DNA of 64,000 nt from Geobacillus stearothermophilus ATCC 12980 (GTDB taxonomy: Bacteria; Bacillota; Bacilli; Bacillales; Anoxybacillaceae), in assembly GCF_030369615.1 (NCBI RefSeq), contig NZ_CP128494.1, positions 1,445,501-1,509,500 on the forward strand, given 5' to 3'. Below the pieces are notes generated by a model that saw nothing but the letters and a program-made list of their open reading frames with translations, was not told where the DNA came from and ran no database searches. Shown piece by piece: positions 51,739 through 59,792 of this stretch (its first letter is position 1; each line of letters begins with the position of its first letter). A program made the position numbers and the translations under genes.

Positions 51739-51822
51739 TTGCCTGACAGCCGGCCTGTCAACTTTAACGGCGGCGGGAACGAAACAACGTGCGCTTCCGC
51801 ATACCCTAACGATCATGCATAA
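51739..51822 (+). CDS. Possible small peptide after narI
   Basis: A TTG with GGCGGAGGGGG upstream opens 27 codons (MPDSRPVNFNGGGNETTCAS and a short tail) in the 218-base gap between narI and the terminator. It may be the remnant 5' end of a lost nar-operon gene or a true peptide. The rest of the gap shows no other element. Confidence 0.3.
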   Translation: MPDSRPVNFNGGGNETTCASAYPNDHA

Positions 51823-51851
51823 CAACCGGCCAACAAATGAACCAATAATAA

Positions 51852-51887
51852 AAAACAGGATGCCCGTCGTTTGGGGCATCCTGTTTT
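51852..51887. terminator. Bidirectional terminator between narI and the hemerythrin-like gene
   Basis: AAAACAGGATGCCC pairs with GGGCATCCTGTTTT across 8 bases. A and T runs on both sides allow termination from both strands. Confidence 0.88.
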
Positions 51888-51898
51888 CCATTTGTTAC

Positions 51899-52429
51899 TT
51901 AGTTAATGCGCGCAAACAGCTCCTCTTTCTCCGCATCGGACAACAACCGCTCGGCCATCGGGAAGAGCACGTTCTCCTCTTTCATGAAGTGCTCATCCAA
52001 AATATGATACGCCTCAATCACCGCGCCGGCAAGCGTCAACGCCTGCCTGCTGTCGATGTTCTCCGGCAGCTGGGCGGTCTTTTCTAAAAACATGGAAAGT
52101 CGCGTTTTCGCCTGTTCGTGTTCGTATTCCATAACGGCGATAGGGCCGGTCGTCCGCCCGATGTACCGAGCCATCATTGGGAACAATACGCCTTCTTCCC
52201 GCTCCGAATGCGGATCTAGGGCGGCGACGAACGATTCAACTTTTTCTCTCAAATCAGCGAGCGGCTCACGCCAGTTGCGGTCATTTTCCCCGCGGCCGAT
52301 CGCCTCCGCTGCGGCAAGCAGCTGCTCCATTTGGGCGCGCAGCGGGCCGTGTTCTTGTTTTAATTGCGCCAGACCGGCGCATAATTTCACCCCTTCAGGG
52401 CCGCCCATATGGCAAAATGAATGCATCAT
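51899..52429 (-). CDS. Hemerythrin-like (HHE) domain protein
   Basis: A 176-residue four-helix protein with the di-iron ligand pattern of hemerythrins: KQEHGPLR near 27, DPHSEREEGVLF near 72, MEYEHEQAKTRL near 100 and HILDEHFMKEENVLFP near 142. It may bind oxygen or nitric oxide or help repair iron-sulfur centres. Location beside narGHJI and a perfect FNR-type box in its promoter suggest a role in nitrate respiration or nitrosative stress. ATG at 52429 follows AAAGGAGG. Confidence 0.9.
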   Translation of the reverse strand: MMHSFCHMGGPEGVKLCAGLAQLKQEHGPLRAQMEQLLAAAEAIGRGENDRNWREPLADLREKVESFVAALDPHSEREEGVLFPMMARYIGRTTGPIAVMEYEHEQAKTRLSMFLEKTAQLPENIDSRQALTLAGAVIEAYHILDEHFMKEENVLFPMAERLLSDAEKEELFARIN

Positions 52430-52464
52430 CAATTCCTCCTTTTTATGACCCGTCCGTTGTTTCC

Positions 52465-52508
52465 ATTATACTGTGTGCAGCATCTCCATCGTTGTGAGTC
52501 ATATCACA
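52465..52508 (-). promoter_or_regulatory. FNR-type promoter of the hemerythrin-like gene
   Basis: TGTGAGTCATATCACA (52493-52508) is a perfect TGTGA-N6-TCACA palindrome. On the minus strand it lies 22 bp upstream of a perfect TATAAT (52465-52470), so its centre is near -42. This is activation geometry for an FNR/CRP-type regulator. Confidence 0.8.
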
Positions 52509-52639
52509 CCGCCGACAGACAAGCGCAAAAAAAACAGCACGCTCGCCCCCATGAGCGACGCGCCGTAGCAAATCCCCGCCGAACCGTGCTCGCCATCTGC
52601 TGGAATGAGCTTCGTTTCATGCTCGCCCCGCCCTTTCAT
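52499..52639 (-). CDS. Candidate small membrane protein under an FNR-like promoter
   Basis: A 46-codon frame begins MKGRGEHETKLIPADGEHGS and continues with a hydrophobic segment AGICYGASLMGASVLFFLRL. Its stop codon overlaps the FNR box of the hemerythrin-like gene, which starts 69 bases downstream on the same strand. A promoter with an FNR-like half site precedes it, but there is no Shine-Dalgarno site before this ATG (leader about 17 nt). An alternative 38-codon Cys-rich frame at 52504-52620 has a weak site. No family recognised. Confidence 0.35.
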   Translation of the reverse strand: MKGRGEHETKLIPADGEHGSAGICYGASLMGASVLFFLRLSVGGVI

Positions 52640-52662
52640 ATGAAAAATACATACCCAGTTTT

Positions 52663-52705
52663 ATTATAAGCGGAAAATGTTCGAAAAACTGTGACAAAAA
52701 ATAAA
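52663..52705 (-). promoter_or_regulatory. FNR-like promoter candidate upstream of the small membrane gene
   Basis: TGTGACAAAAAATAAA (52690-52705 on the plus strand) keeps one perfect FNR half site. It is 21 bp from a minus-strand TATAAT (52663-52668), placing its centre near -41.5 exactly as at narG. The second half site matches poorly. The AT-rich 52706-52787 stretch shows nothing else. Confidence 0.45.
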
Positions 52706-52787
52706 CAGTTTAGCATTTTTGATGAAACACATAATATAAAACATTTAACAAAAAGATGGTCTCTTATATAGCAGGTTGGACAATTGA

Positions 52788-52818
52788 TATAAAACAACCC
52801 TCAACAGGGCTTATTGTT
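52788..52818 (-). terminator. Terminator of the HemD-like gene, overlapping its stop
   Basis: On the minus strand AACAA..CCCT-type arms (AACAA/TTGTT and AGGG/CCCT with a 4-base bulge) form a hairpin followed by TTTTAT. The 5' arm includes the last codons and stop of the gene ending at 52811. Confidence 0.5.
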
Positions 52819-53605
52819 GAAAATAACGGGCAAGCGTCACAATCATCGCTCCCATCCGCTCATGTTCCGGGGCGATGACGCGATCGACTCCCTCTTCTTC
52901 CAATGCTTCTTTTGTCACTTTGCCAACGGCGCAGGCCACGACATCGGTGCGAAACGCGTCAAAGAGCGGTGTGATCTCTTTTTTCTCGCGGGCGAACGAA
53001 AAGAAAAAGCGGACTTGCATCGCCGATGTAAAACAGACGGCATCGACTTCGCGCCCGACAATTTCTTTATACAATGTCGCCAGTGTCCCCTCATCCGGAG
53101 CGATATGCCGGTATGGCAACAATTCCGTATACAAAGCGCCTTGTTCAAGAAAAAACTGCTTCAAGGCTGGCGCGGTATCGCCGTACAGCTGTACAACAAC
53201 GTTTTTTTCCGCAAAGTCGTGCCCATAAAGAGCAGCAATCAACCCTTTCGTCGTCCCGTCCTCGCTTGCGGCCACCGGGGTGACGCCGATTTGTTTCAAC
53301 GCCGTCACCGTTTTATAGCCGCGGGCAGCCACGTTCGCTTCCTTGATCGTTCGATGCCATTGAGCAGCCATTCCCTCCCGGTCGGCCGCTTCCAACAGCG
53401 CCTCAAAGCCGATTCCCGTCGTAAATACGATCCAGTCCGGCCGCATGGCGATGACGGTTCGCATTTCCTCTCCCAGTTCGCTTCCCTTTGAAAAGACGGT
53501 CCCTTGCGCCGGACGAATGATGGCCGTTCCTCCTTGCTTTTCAATAAGCGTTGTCATTTCGTCCAGTTTGCGTGACGCGCATAAGGCAATCCGTTTGCCA
53601 TGCAT
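52811..53605 (-). CDS. HemD-like uroporphyrinogen-III synthase family protein
   Basis: A 264-residue protein of the HEM4 fold: GKRIALCASRKLDEM at the N terminus, DWIVFTTGIGFEALLEAA near 55, TGVTPVAASEDGTTKGLIAAL-type segment near 108 and VDAVCFTSAMQVRFFF near 185. True HemD closes the tetrapyrrole ring. The main hemD normally sits in the hem operon, so this solitary copy is probably a paralogue; it could serve siroheme or cobalamin supply or regulation. It lies beyond the nar block on the minus strand. RBS AAGGGGGAAGGG. Confidence 0.8.
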   Translation of the reverse strand: MHGKRIALCASRKLDEMTTLIEKQGGTAIIRPAQGTVFSKGSELGEEMRTVIAMRPDWIVFTTGIGFEALLEAADREGMAAQWHRTIKEANVAARGYKTVTALKQIGVTPVAASEDGTTKGLIAALYGHDFAEKNVVVQLYGDTAPALKQFFLEQGALYTELLPYRHIAPDEGTLATLYKEIVGREVDAVCFTSAMQVRFFFSFAREKKEITPLFDAFRTDVVACAVGKVTKEALEEEGVDRVIAPEHERMGAMIVTLARYFQQ

Positions 53606-53780
53606 GTCCCTTCCCCCTTATGGTCAGTCGTTCGTCCTTTCCATTCTAAAAGATGGTCTTTGCCTATGCAACAAAAACCATTCCGCTCCCTGGCACATCG
53701 CAACGCGAATGCCGCCTTCATTGGGTATAGAGCCCAGCGCAACAGAACAGACCGCAGGCAGAAACAGCCGACCACCATCA

Positions 53781-53807
53781 AAAAAACACGCGCCCAAAGA
53801 CGCGTGC
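53781..53807 (-). terminator. Terminator downstream of the 81-residue gene
   Basis: On the minus strand CACGCG pairs with CGCGTG around an 8-base loop and is followed by six to seven T. The stretch from here to 53606 shows no gene. Confidence 0.8.
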
Positions 53808-53814
53808 CCTCCGT

Positions 53815-54060
53815 TCAACGAGTATGTACCATGGCCTCTTCTCCCCGACGGTCAAAGGAACCGATGATGCGCTTCGGCTCGACGGAAATGAGCCGGTCCA
53901 ACGGAATGTTCATTAGACGCATTTGCCGGTTGTAAACAAACAGTTTGCGCGTGTCCTGATACAGCTTGACCGGCAGCACGACCGCTTCCCCTTGATAGGT
54001 TTTTACACGCACCGGCTGCTTCTCGGCAATCCACGCCGACAGCTGTTCATACCATTCCAT
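53815..54060 (-). CDS. Small conserved-looking cytoplasmic protein, 81 residues
   Basis: The product starts MEWYEQLSAWIAEKQPVRVK and has a beta-rich Sm-like feel (VKTYQGEAVVLPVKLYQDTRKLFVYNRQMRLMNIPLDRLISVEPK spans residues 18-63), ending in a charged tail. RBS AAGGGGGAAC. I cannot name a family; the hydrophobic spacing suggests a small beta-barrel. It is monocistronic with its own terminator. Confidence 0.55.
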   Translation of the reverse strand: MEWYEQLSAWIAEKQPVRVKTYQGEAVVLPVKLYQDTRKLFVYNRQMRLMNIPLDRLISVEPKRIIGSFDRRGEEAMVHTR

Positions 54061-54184
54061 TCTGATTGTTCCCCCTTCTCATCCGATCCTACTTATGATT
54101 ATAAACGGAAAAAGCGAAAAAAAGGGGGAAAGAAAAATCAACAAATTCGACGAAGGGATGACAAACCGTGTCGATAAATGTTCA

Positions 54185-54207
54185 GCGCACGGAAACATTC
54201 CGTGCGC
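54185..54207 (-). terminator. Hairpin downstream of the InhA-like gene
   Basis: GCGCACGGAA pairs perfectly with TTCCGTGCGC around a 3-base loop, 13 bases after the protease stop on the minus strand. The T tract is weak (TGAACATTT), so it may act by stabilising the mRNA end. Confidence 0.5.
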
Positions 54208-54219
54208 CTTTGGAGGTGG

Positions 54220-56586
54220 TCAGCGGTGGATCAACACACGCGCTGCCGTGCGGTCAGCGCTTTCACCGATGACGCGGATTTTTAGGCCATAGTTGGGCAC
54301 GTTCCGCCCGGCGTCTTCCGCCCCTTTATTGTCATACGACCGGCTGTCGTCAAACGCCGGCGTCGGCGCTGTGTCGTTGTCGATCAGCTGTGAGCCATTG
54401 ATTGCCACGCGGAATGGGGCTCCTTTTTGCAGGCTGAACGCCGCATCGTGCACTTGATAGAGAGTCGACGCTGTCGTATTGCCCGACCATTTCAACGTAT
54501 GCTGGTCGGCATCCACAACGCCAAGAAACCCTTCGCCCGGATGGACGCCCGTCCAGTTGTTGTCATAGCCTTCATCCACATACCAGACGACAAGCCCTGG
54601 ATCGTACGAAAGAAGCCGGTCGCCGCGCAAAATATGGGCGAGCCCTTCATCGACGCCGCGGTGGTTGCGCCATTCCAACAAATAGTAATGATCCGAATAC
54701 CGCTTGCCATCGCTCTTTTCAAAGCCTTCCACCGCAAAGGCGCTGTCCCCTTCGGCGTCGTCGGCAAGCGCGGTTGTCCCATCAGCTGTCACTTGGATGT
54801 TGTCAATATACCAGCCGGCTTCCGACACCGCCGCATCAGTGATGTAATGGAAACGGAGGTCAATCGTTTGTCCTGCATAGGCCGACAAGTCAAATTCCGC
54901 CTTCACCCAGCCGTTTGACGTACCGGTAATGCCGTTGCCAGGGTTTTGCCTGTACGGATTGTCGGTCGTTGTAATGTTTCCTTGAATTGTTGTCCATTCG
55001 TTGCTGCCATGCGGTTTTACTTCTACCGCCCCATAATCCCAGTCTTTCTCAATCGCATACCATGTATCAAATGCCAGCGTCGCCTTGGACGCTTTCGTCA
55101 AATCGATCGTCGTTGCCATCGTATGATCTAAGTTGTTTCCGCTTCCAGAGAAATAGGCGTACGCACCGCTTGGCGGGGTCGTGATGATCGTTTCTTTGTC
55201 CGGCAAGTTGATGCGCACGGCATCGTTGTTCGTCCCTTTCGTGTTCGCTTCATCGAGCACGACTTCAACACCGTTTGGCGTTACTTCGTTCCACTCAACG
55301 GTCGTTCCGCTCAGCCAGTTGCTGCCGGGCATGGTCGACTGCAAAAACTGTTTCGCCCAGGCGCTGAAGCCGGTCGGCTCCGTGCCCGGAATGCGCCCCG
55401 CCCAACTCCCGCTGGACATAATCGACCAATAGGCAATGGGCTCGCCCAAGCCGGAGTAAATCGTATCATATTCATCCGGCAGCCCTAAATCGTGGCCGTA
55501 TTCATGGGCAAACACCCCTGCCGCCCCATCGGCCGGTTCGATTGTGTAGTCGTACGCCGCCAGCTGGCCGCGCCAATACGGCACATCGGTTGTTGTGTTC
55601 GGGATGCGATAGACCGATCCTAAATTCCAGCGGTGCGACCAAATCGCGTCGCCGCCGAGCGAACCGCCGCCCGCCTCTTCACCGACGCTCGAGTGGATGA
55701 TCATCAAATGATCGATCAAGCCGTCCGGCTCGCGGTAGTTGCCGTCGCCATCCAAATCATACCGATCCTCTCGGTCAAACTCGCGCAAATTGATGCTCGG
55801 GTCTTTCGCAGCCGCCGCCAGCGCCTCGCGCACAAGCGCCCGCGGATTGGCGTCATTGCCATCCGGGGTCGGCACGTTGCCGCCATAGTATTTAGCCGGA
55901 TACTTCGCCTGATACCAGCCCGCCACTTTTCCTTCGATCGAATAGCTGCCGCCTGATTGCTCTTCATAATACTTTTTCACCGAGATGAGTTTTTCTCCGT
56001 TCGGTCCTGCGTAATAGCCGTCATCCCCGCCGAAAATCATGTCTTCATAATGTTCACGGGTATAATCTTTATAATACATATCCGTCTCATTCGGTTGAAT
56101 GCGGTTGTGCGGAAAATCCGGGTATTCAATGAGCAAAACGAGCACGCGGTCCACCCGCTTGCCACCGTTCCATGCCTCTGGCTTGACAGACGGAACGGAA
56201 TCTTTTTTCGTCTGGCCAAGCTTTTTTCCTTTCCCATTCAAAATACTGTTTTTCTGCCCCTTCTCGCGCAGCACATCAGCCCGCTTTGCCTCGTATTCGT
56301 GCAATTCTCCTTTTTCTTTCGAAGTGTGGGCCGCCTTTTGTTTTAAATAGGCGCGCACCGCTGCTTCCGCCTCAGCTGGGGTGGCGTCAGCGCGAAGCTT
56401 GCCGCTTTTTTTCAACATCTCCGCCAGCTTCTCTTCATTCGCCACCGCCAAATCGACCGGACCGCCGTGCCTGGCTGCCAAAGGTGCTCCCGAATTGGCG
56501 GCCTGCGGGGTAGCCGCCGGCACTGCCCATAGGCCCATTCCAAGCGACAGCGCAGCAACAAGTGATGTGATCGACCGTTTCTTCAA
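54220..56586 (-). CDS. Secreted immune inhibitor A-type metalloprotease (M6 family)
   Basis: A 788-residue exported protease. A signal peptide (KRSITSLVAALSLGMGLWAV, cleaved after an Ala-rich site), then a propeptide up to about 130. The catalytic domain has HEYGHDLGLPDEYD near residue 355-370 with a downstream SIMSSGSW Met-turn. Two jelly-roll-like domains follow (GWYIDNIQVTADG near 600). InhA proteins degrade host or environmental proteins. GGAGGG abuts an ATG at 56592, so the TTG at 56586 (MKKRSITS) with 7-base spacing is the likelier start. Confidence 0.93.
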   Translation of the reverse strand: MKKRSITSLVAALSLGMGLWAVPAATPQAANSGAPLAARHGGPVDLAVANEEKLAEMLKKSGKLRADATPAEAEAAVRAYLKQKAAHTSKEKGELHEYEAKRADVLREKGQKNSILNGKGKKLGQTKKDSVPSVKPEAWNGGKRVDRVLVLLIEYPDFPHNRIQPNETDMYYKDYTREHYEDMIFGGDDGYYAGPNGEKLISVKKYYEEQSGGSYSIEGKVAGWYQAKYPAKYYGGNVPTPDGNDANPRALVREALAAAAKDPSINLREFDREDRYDLDGDGNYREPDGLIDHLMIIHSSVGEEAGGGSLGGDAIWSHRWNLGSVYRIPNTTTDVPYWRGQLAAYDYTIEPADGAAGVFAHEYGHDLGLPDEYDTIYSGLGEPIAYWSIMSSGSWAGRIPGTEPTGFSAWAKQFLQSTMPGSNWLSGTTVEWNEVTPNGVEVVLDEANTKGTNNDAVRINLPDKETIITTPPSGAYAYFSGSGNNLDHTMATTIDLTKASKATLAFDTWYAIEKDWDYGAVEVKPHGSNEWTTIQGNITTTDNPYRQNPGNGITGTSNGWVKAEFDLSAYAGQTIDLRFHYITDAAVSEAGWYIDNIQVTADGTTALADDAEGDSAFAVEGFEKSDGKRYSDHYYLLEWRNHRGVDEGLAHILRGDRLLSYDPGLVVWYVDEGYDNNWTGVHPGEGFLGVVDADQHTLKWSGNTTASTLYQVHDAAFSLQKGAPFRVAINGSQLIDNDTAPTPAFDDSRSYDNKGAEDAGRNVPNYGLKIRVIGESADRTAARVLIHR

Positions 56587-56711
56587 AAACATCCCTCCAT
56601 ATCAAATAAAATGTTGATAGAAAATATATACAATTAAAATATTATAGAATAATCCCAAAAAACGAAAGGGAATTTTTGACTAAGAACAAAACAGTTCTTT
56701 TTGCCTATATC

Positions 56712-56718
56712 TGTCGAA
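56712..56718 (+). promoter_or_regulatory. Possible Spo0A box upstream of the sensor kinase gene
   Basis: TGTCGAA matches the 0A-box consensus and lies 139 bases before the kinase start, in the 270-bp divergent region between the InhA-type protease and the kinase. The interval is otherwise AT-rich with no unambiguous promoter. A single 7-mer can occur by chance. Confidence 0.35.
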
Positions 56719-56856
56719 AAAACGAGATTTATAGCAAAAAAAGACTATCGATTTCACCTTAACAGACCCGTGATGTTCCAGTTACAATGTAATATATTCA
56801 CGGTTTTTGTAGAAATTCTGGTTATGCATCTTGACGATGGGAAAGAAGGTGCCGCG

Positions 56857-58161
56857 ATGCTGAATATTTTCAAAGACTTTTTGCTGAACTTGTTTTTTAT
56901 TCTCCTGCCGGTGTTTCTTGTCCCGCTATGGACGGAGCAAGAAAAAGGGCCAAAGCGCCTCCGCCTGTATTTGCCGACCGCTTGTTACGCCATTGTAATC
57001 GTCCTATGCATCACTCTTCCGGTCGGAACAGAGAGCAATTTCATCTTCGACTTGCAGCAAATTCCTCTGTGGCTTGGCGGTTTGTACGGCGGAGCGGGGG
57101 CGGCGACGGTTTTAGCGTTTACGGCGATCGCCTACCGCTCGCTGTTCGGCGGAGCTGGCGTCTTCGTCACCGTCGTCGTTTCCATCGCCATCGCTGCAAC
57201 AAGCAGTTTATTGACAAAACGGTTTGTCGAGCTGCCAACCAAACAGCGCACGCTGTTCGCTGCATCGCTCAGCTTCGGCTCTGGCCTATTGACCGTCGCC
57301 ATAGCGGAGTGGATGGCTGCTGCGGTTTCTCCTCCGCCTTCCGTTGCGCTTATCTTTTTGTTTGTACAGCCCATCAGCATGCTCATCGTTTGTTCGTTTC
57401 AGGAAATGGTGCACCATAACATCGCGCTGCGCAAACGAGTGATTCGCGCCGAGAAAATGGAAGCCGTCACCCATTTAGCTGCTTCCATCTCTCATGAAAT
57501 ACGCAATCCACTCACCGCGGCGCGTGGGTTTATCCAACTGATCGAAGAGCAGCCGCTCGCTGCCGACAAACGACGCCAGTATGCGCGCATCGCCATTGAG
57601 GAGCTTGACCGAGCTGAAGCGATCATCACCGATTACTTGACGTTTGCCAAGCCGGCCCCGGAGATGCCGGAAAAGCTGAACGTCAAACTGGAAGTGAAGC
57701 GGGCCATCGACATCATCCGTCCGCTCGCCAATATGAGCTGCGTCGATATTCAAGCGACGCTTGCCCCATTTTCCGTCATCGGTGAGCGCGAAAAATTCCG
57801 TCAATGTTTGCTCAACGTAATGAAAAACGCCATCGAAGCGATGCCTAACGGCGGGACGTTGCAAGTATACGTCTCCATTGACAACGGACGTGTGCTCATC
57901 CGCATCGCTGATACCGGCGTTGGTATGACGAAAGAACAGCTCGAACGGCTTGGCGAACCGTATTTTACGACGAAAGGCGTCAAAGGCACGGGGCTCGGAA
58001 TGATGGTCGTCTATCGCATTGTCGAATCAATGAACGGAACAATTCGAATTGAAAGCGAAATACATAAAGGAACGACGGTATCGATTTATTTGCCGCTCGC
58101 TCCGTCCCCATCCCTATCCACGATTTCCGATAAAGAAAAGCAGTTGTTTGCCGTCTTGTAA
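56857..58161 (+). CDS. KinB-like membrane sensor histidine kinase
   Basis: A 434-residue kinase. Residues 1-195 contain about six membrane segments of the 5TM-5TMR type (LWLGGLYGGAGAATVLAFTAIAYRSLFGG is at 70-100). The phosphoacceptor is in HLAASISHEIRNPLTAARGF near 213. The ATPase domain has the N box CLLNVMKNAIEAMP near 330, DTGVGM near 365 and GTGLGMMVVYRIVE near 388. The layout matches the sporulation kinase KinB, feeding the Spo0 phosphorelay; no response regulator gene is adjacent, which also fits an orphan phosphorelay kinase. RBS GAAGGTG. Confidence 0.85.
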   Translation: MLNIFKDFLLNLFFILLPVFLVPLWTEQEKGPKRLRLYLPTACYAIVIVLCITLPVGTESNFIFDLQQIPLWLGGLYGGAGAATVLAFTAIAYRSLFGGAGVFVTVVVSIAIAATSSLLTKRFVELPTKQRTLFAASLSFGSGLLTVAIAEWMAAAVSPPPSVALIFLFVQPISMLIVCSFQEMVHHNIALRKRVIRAEKMEAVTHLAASISHEIRNPLTAARGFIQLIEEQPLAADKRRQYARIAIEELDRAEAIITDYLTFAKPAPEMPEKLNVKLEVKRAIDIIRPLANMSCVDIQATLAPFSVIGEREKFRQCLLNVMKNAIEAMPNGGTLQVYVSIDNGRVLIRIADTGVGMTKEQLERLGEPYFTTKGVKGTGLGMMVVYRIVESMNGTIRIESEIHKGTTVSIYLPLAPSPSLSTISDKEKQLFAVL

Positions 58162-58323
58162 ACGCCGCGGCCAAACCGGGGGAAGACAATAACCAGCGAA
58201 ACAAAGGATGCCTGTTCGGGTGTCCTTTTTCTTTGTCCTATGTTCCCGACAGTTTATCACCACTGGCGTTTTTGTTACAATACTATAGGATGGAAACATA
58301 CCAAAGGAAAAGGAGACAGTTGC

Positions 58324-59073
58324 ATGATTCACGTCAAAACGGAACGAGAAATTCAGTTGATGCGTGAGGCGGGGAAACTCTTGGCCGCCTGTCATCAAGA
58401 GATCGCCAAACGCATCGGACCGGGCGTCACAACGATGGAAATCGACCGGTTCGTTGAAACGTTTTTGGCCAAATACGGCGCCAAACCGGAACAAAAAGGA
58501 TACCGCGGCTATCCGTATGCGACATGCGCTTCCATTAACGATGAAATTTGCCACGGGTTTCCGCGCAATGAGCCGCTGAAAGAAGGCGATATCGTCACGA
58601 TCGATTTTGTCGTCAATTTGCGCGGAGCGCTCGCCGATTCCGCCTGGACGTACGCCATCGGCGACGTCAGTGAAGACGTGCAAAAACTGCTTAACGTCAC
58701 CGAGCAGTCGCTCTATAAAGGAATCGAGCAAGCCGTTCTCGGCAATCGGATCGGCGACATCGGCCACGCCATTCAAACGTACGTCGAAGCGCACGGCTTT
58801 TCCGTCGTACGCGATTTCACCGGGCATGGCATCGGGCCGACGATTCACGAAGAGCCGTACGTTCCCCATTTTGGTGAAAAAGGAAAAGGGATGCGCTTAA
58901 AGGAAGGGATGGTCATTACGATCGAGCCGATGGTTAACATGGGGGCATGGCAAAGCAAAATGGACGCAAACGGCTGGACGGCGCGCACCATTGACGGCTC
59001 GTATTCGGCGCAATATGAACATACGATCGCCATTACGAAAAACGGGCCGCTGATCTTAACGACGACGGCGTAA
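58324..59073 (+). CDS. map: Methionine aminopeptidase type I (YflG-like second copy)
   Basis: A 249-residue pita-bread metallopeptidase. The metal ligands are in VTIDFVVNLRGALADSAWT (two Asp), FTGHGIGPTIHEEPYVPH (His, plus substrate His), MVITIEPMV (Glu) and YEHTIAIT (Glu). It removes N-terminal Met. The Bacillus map gene in the ribosomal protein cluster is the main copy; this solitary gene resembles YflG. RBS AAAGGAGAC. TACAAT about 55 bases upstream may be its -10. Confidence 0.93.
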   Translation: MIHVKTEREIQLMREAGKLLAACHQEIAKRIGPGVTTMEIDRFVETFLAKYGAKPEQKGYRGYPYATCASINDEICHGFPRNEPLKEGDIVTIDFVVNLRGALADSAWTYAIGDVSEDVQKLLNVTEQSLYKGIEQAVLGNRIGDIGHAIQTYVEAHGFSVVRDFTGHGIGPTIHEEPYVPHFGEKGKGMRLKEGMVITIEPMVNMGAWQSKMDANGWTARTIDGSYSAQYEHTIAITKNGPLILTTTA

Positions 59074-59121
59074 GGATACAGATATTTCTTGTTCTCAACA
59101 GCTTGATTTTTTCGACATTCG

Positions 59122-59153
59122 AAAAACCCGGGTACACGTTGGCCCGGGTTTTT
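59122..59153. terminator. Bidirectional terminator between map and yjbQ
   Basis: AAAAACCCGGG pairs with CCCGGGTTTTT across a 10-base loop with A/T runs on both strands, between the convergent genes. Confidence 0.88.
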
Positions 59154-59247
59154 CGTTCCCTTCTCTTTATTCTGGCCAGACTGTTGCGGCCGCTGTGTTG
59201 CCATTGCTTTTTCCTGCTATTTTGTTTACATAATATAATTATGGTTG

Positions 59248-59649
59248 CTACCCTTTCAGCACTTTCACGTAAAACGTCCGCTGGCGCGGCCCGTCGTATT
59301 CACAAAAATAGATGCCTTGCCAACGGCCAAGCAGCAGCCGGCCTTCATGAATGATAACATGTTGCGACGCGCCGACCGTGCTCGCTTTCATATGAGCGGC
59401 CGTGTTTCCCTCCATATGGCGGTCAAGCGGATGCTCCCACGGGTACGTTTCATCAAAGCGGCGCATCATATCGCGCTTCACGTCAGGATCCGCGTTTTCG
59501 TTAATCGTGATGCCGGCTGTCGTGTGCAGGCAATAAACGATCGCCACCCCCTCTTCTACCCCGGACTGGCGCACCGTTTCTTCGACAAATGACGTAATCT
59601 CCACCATTTCATCGCGCTTTGTCGTGCGAAGTGAAAAAGATTGAAGCAA
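59248..59649 (-). CDS. YjbQ family protein (UPF0047)
   Basis: A 133-residue YjbQ with [23 protein letters not shown] near 50, [18 protein letters not shown] near 85-100 and [19 protein letters not shown] ending ([19 protein letters not shown]). The family has weak thiamin phosphate synthase activity; the real role is unsettled. The TTG at 59649 follows AGGAGGTGAAAG; later ATG (MVEITSF) could start a shorter form. Confidence 0.9.
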   Translation of the reverse strand: MLQSFSLRTTKRDEMVEITSFVEETVRQSGVEEGVAIVYCLHTTAGITINENADPDVKRDMMRRFDETYPWEHPLDRHMEGNTAAHMKASTVGASQHVIIHEGRLLLGRWQGIYFCEYDGPRQRTFYVKVLKG

Positions 59650-59792
59650 GTCTTTCACCTCCTGAACAAATATTTTGTAGAACAACGCAAAATTTGCTAC
59701 CATTTAATTATAGCATATGGAACGGCCTCCCACCTGCCATCCCTGCATGGAAACGGGAGTCTCCTAGCAAAGTCCATTGGGGTGAAACTGCC

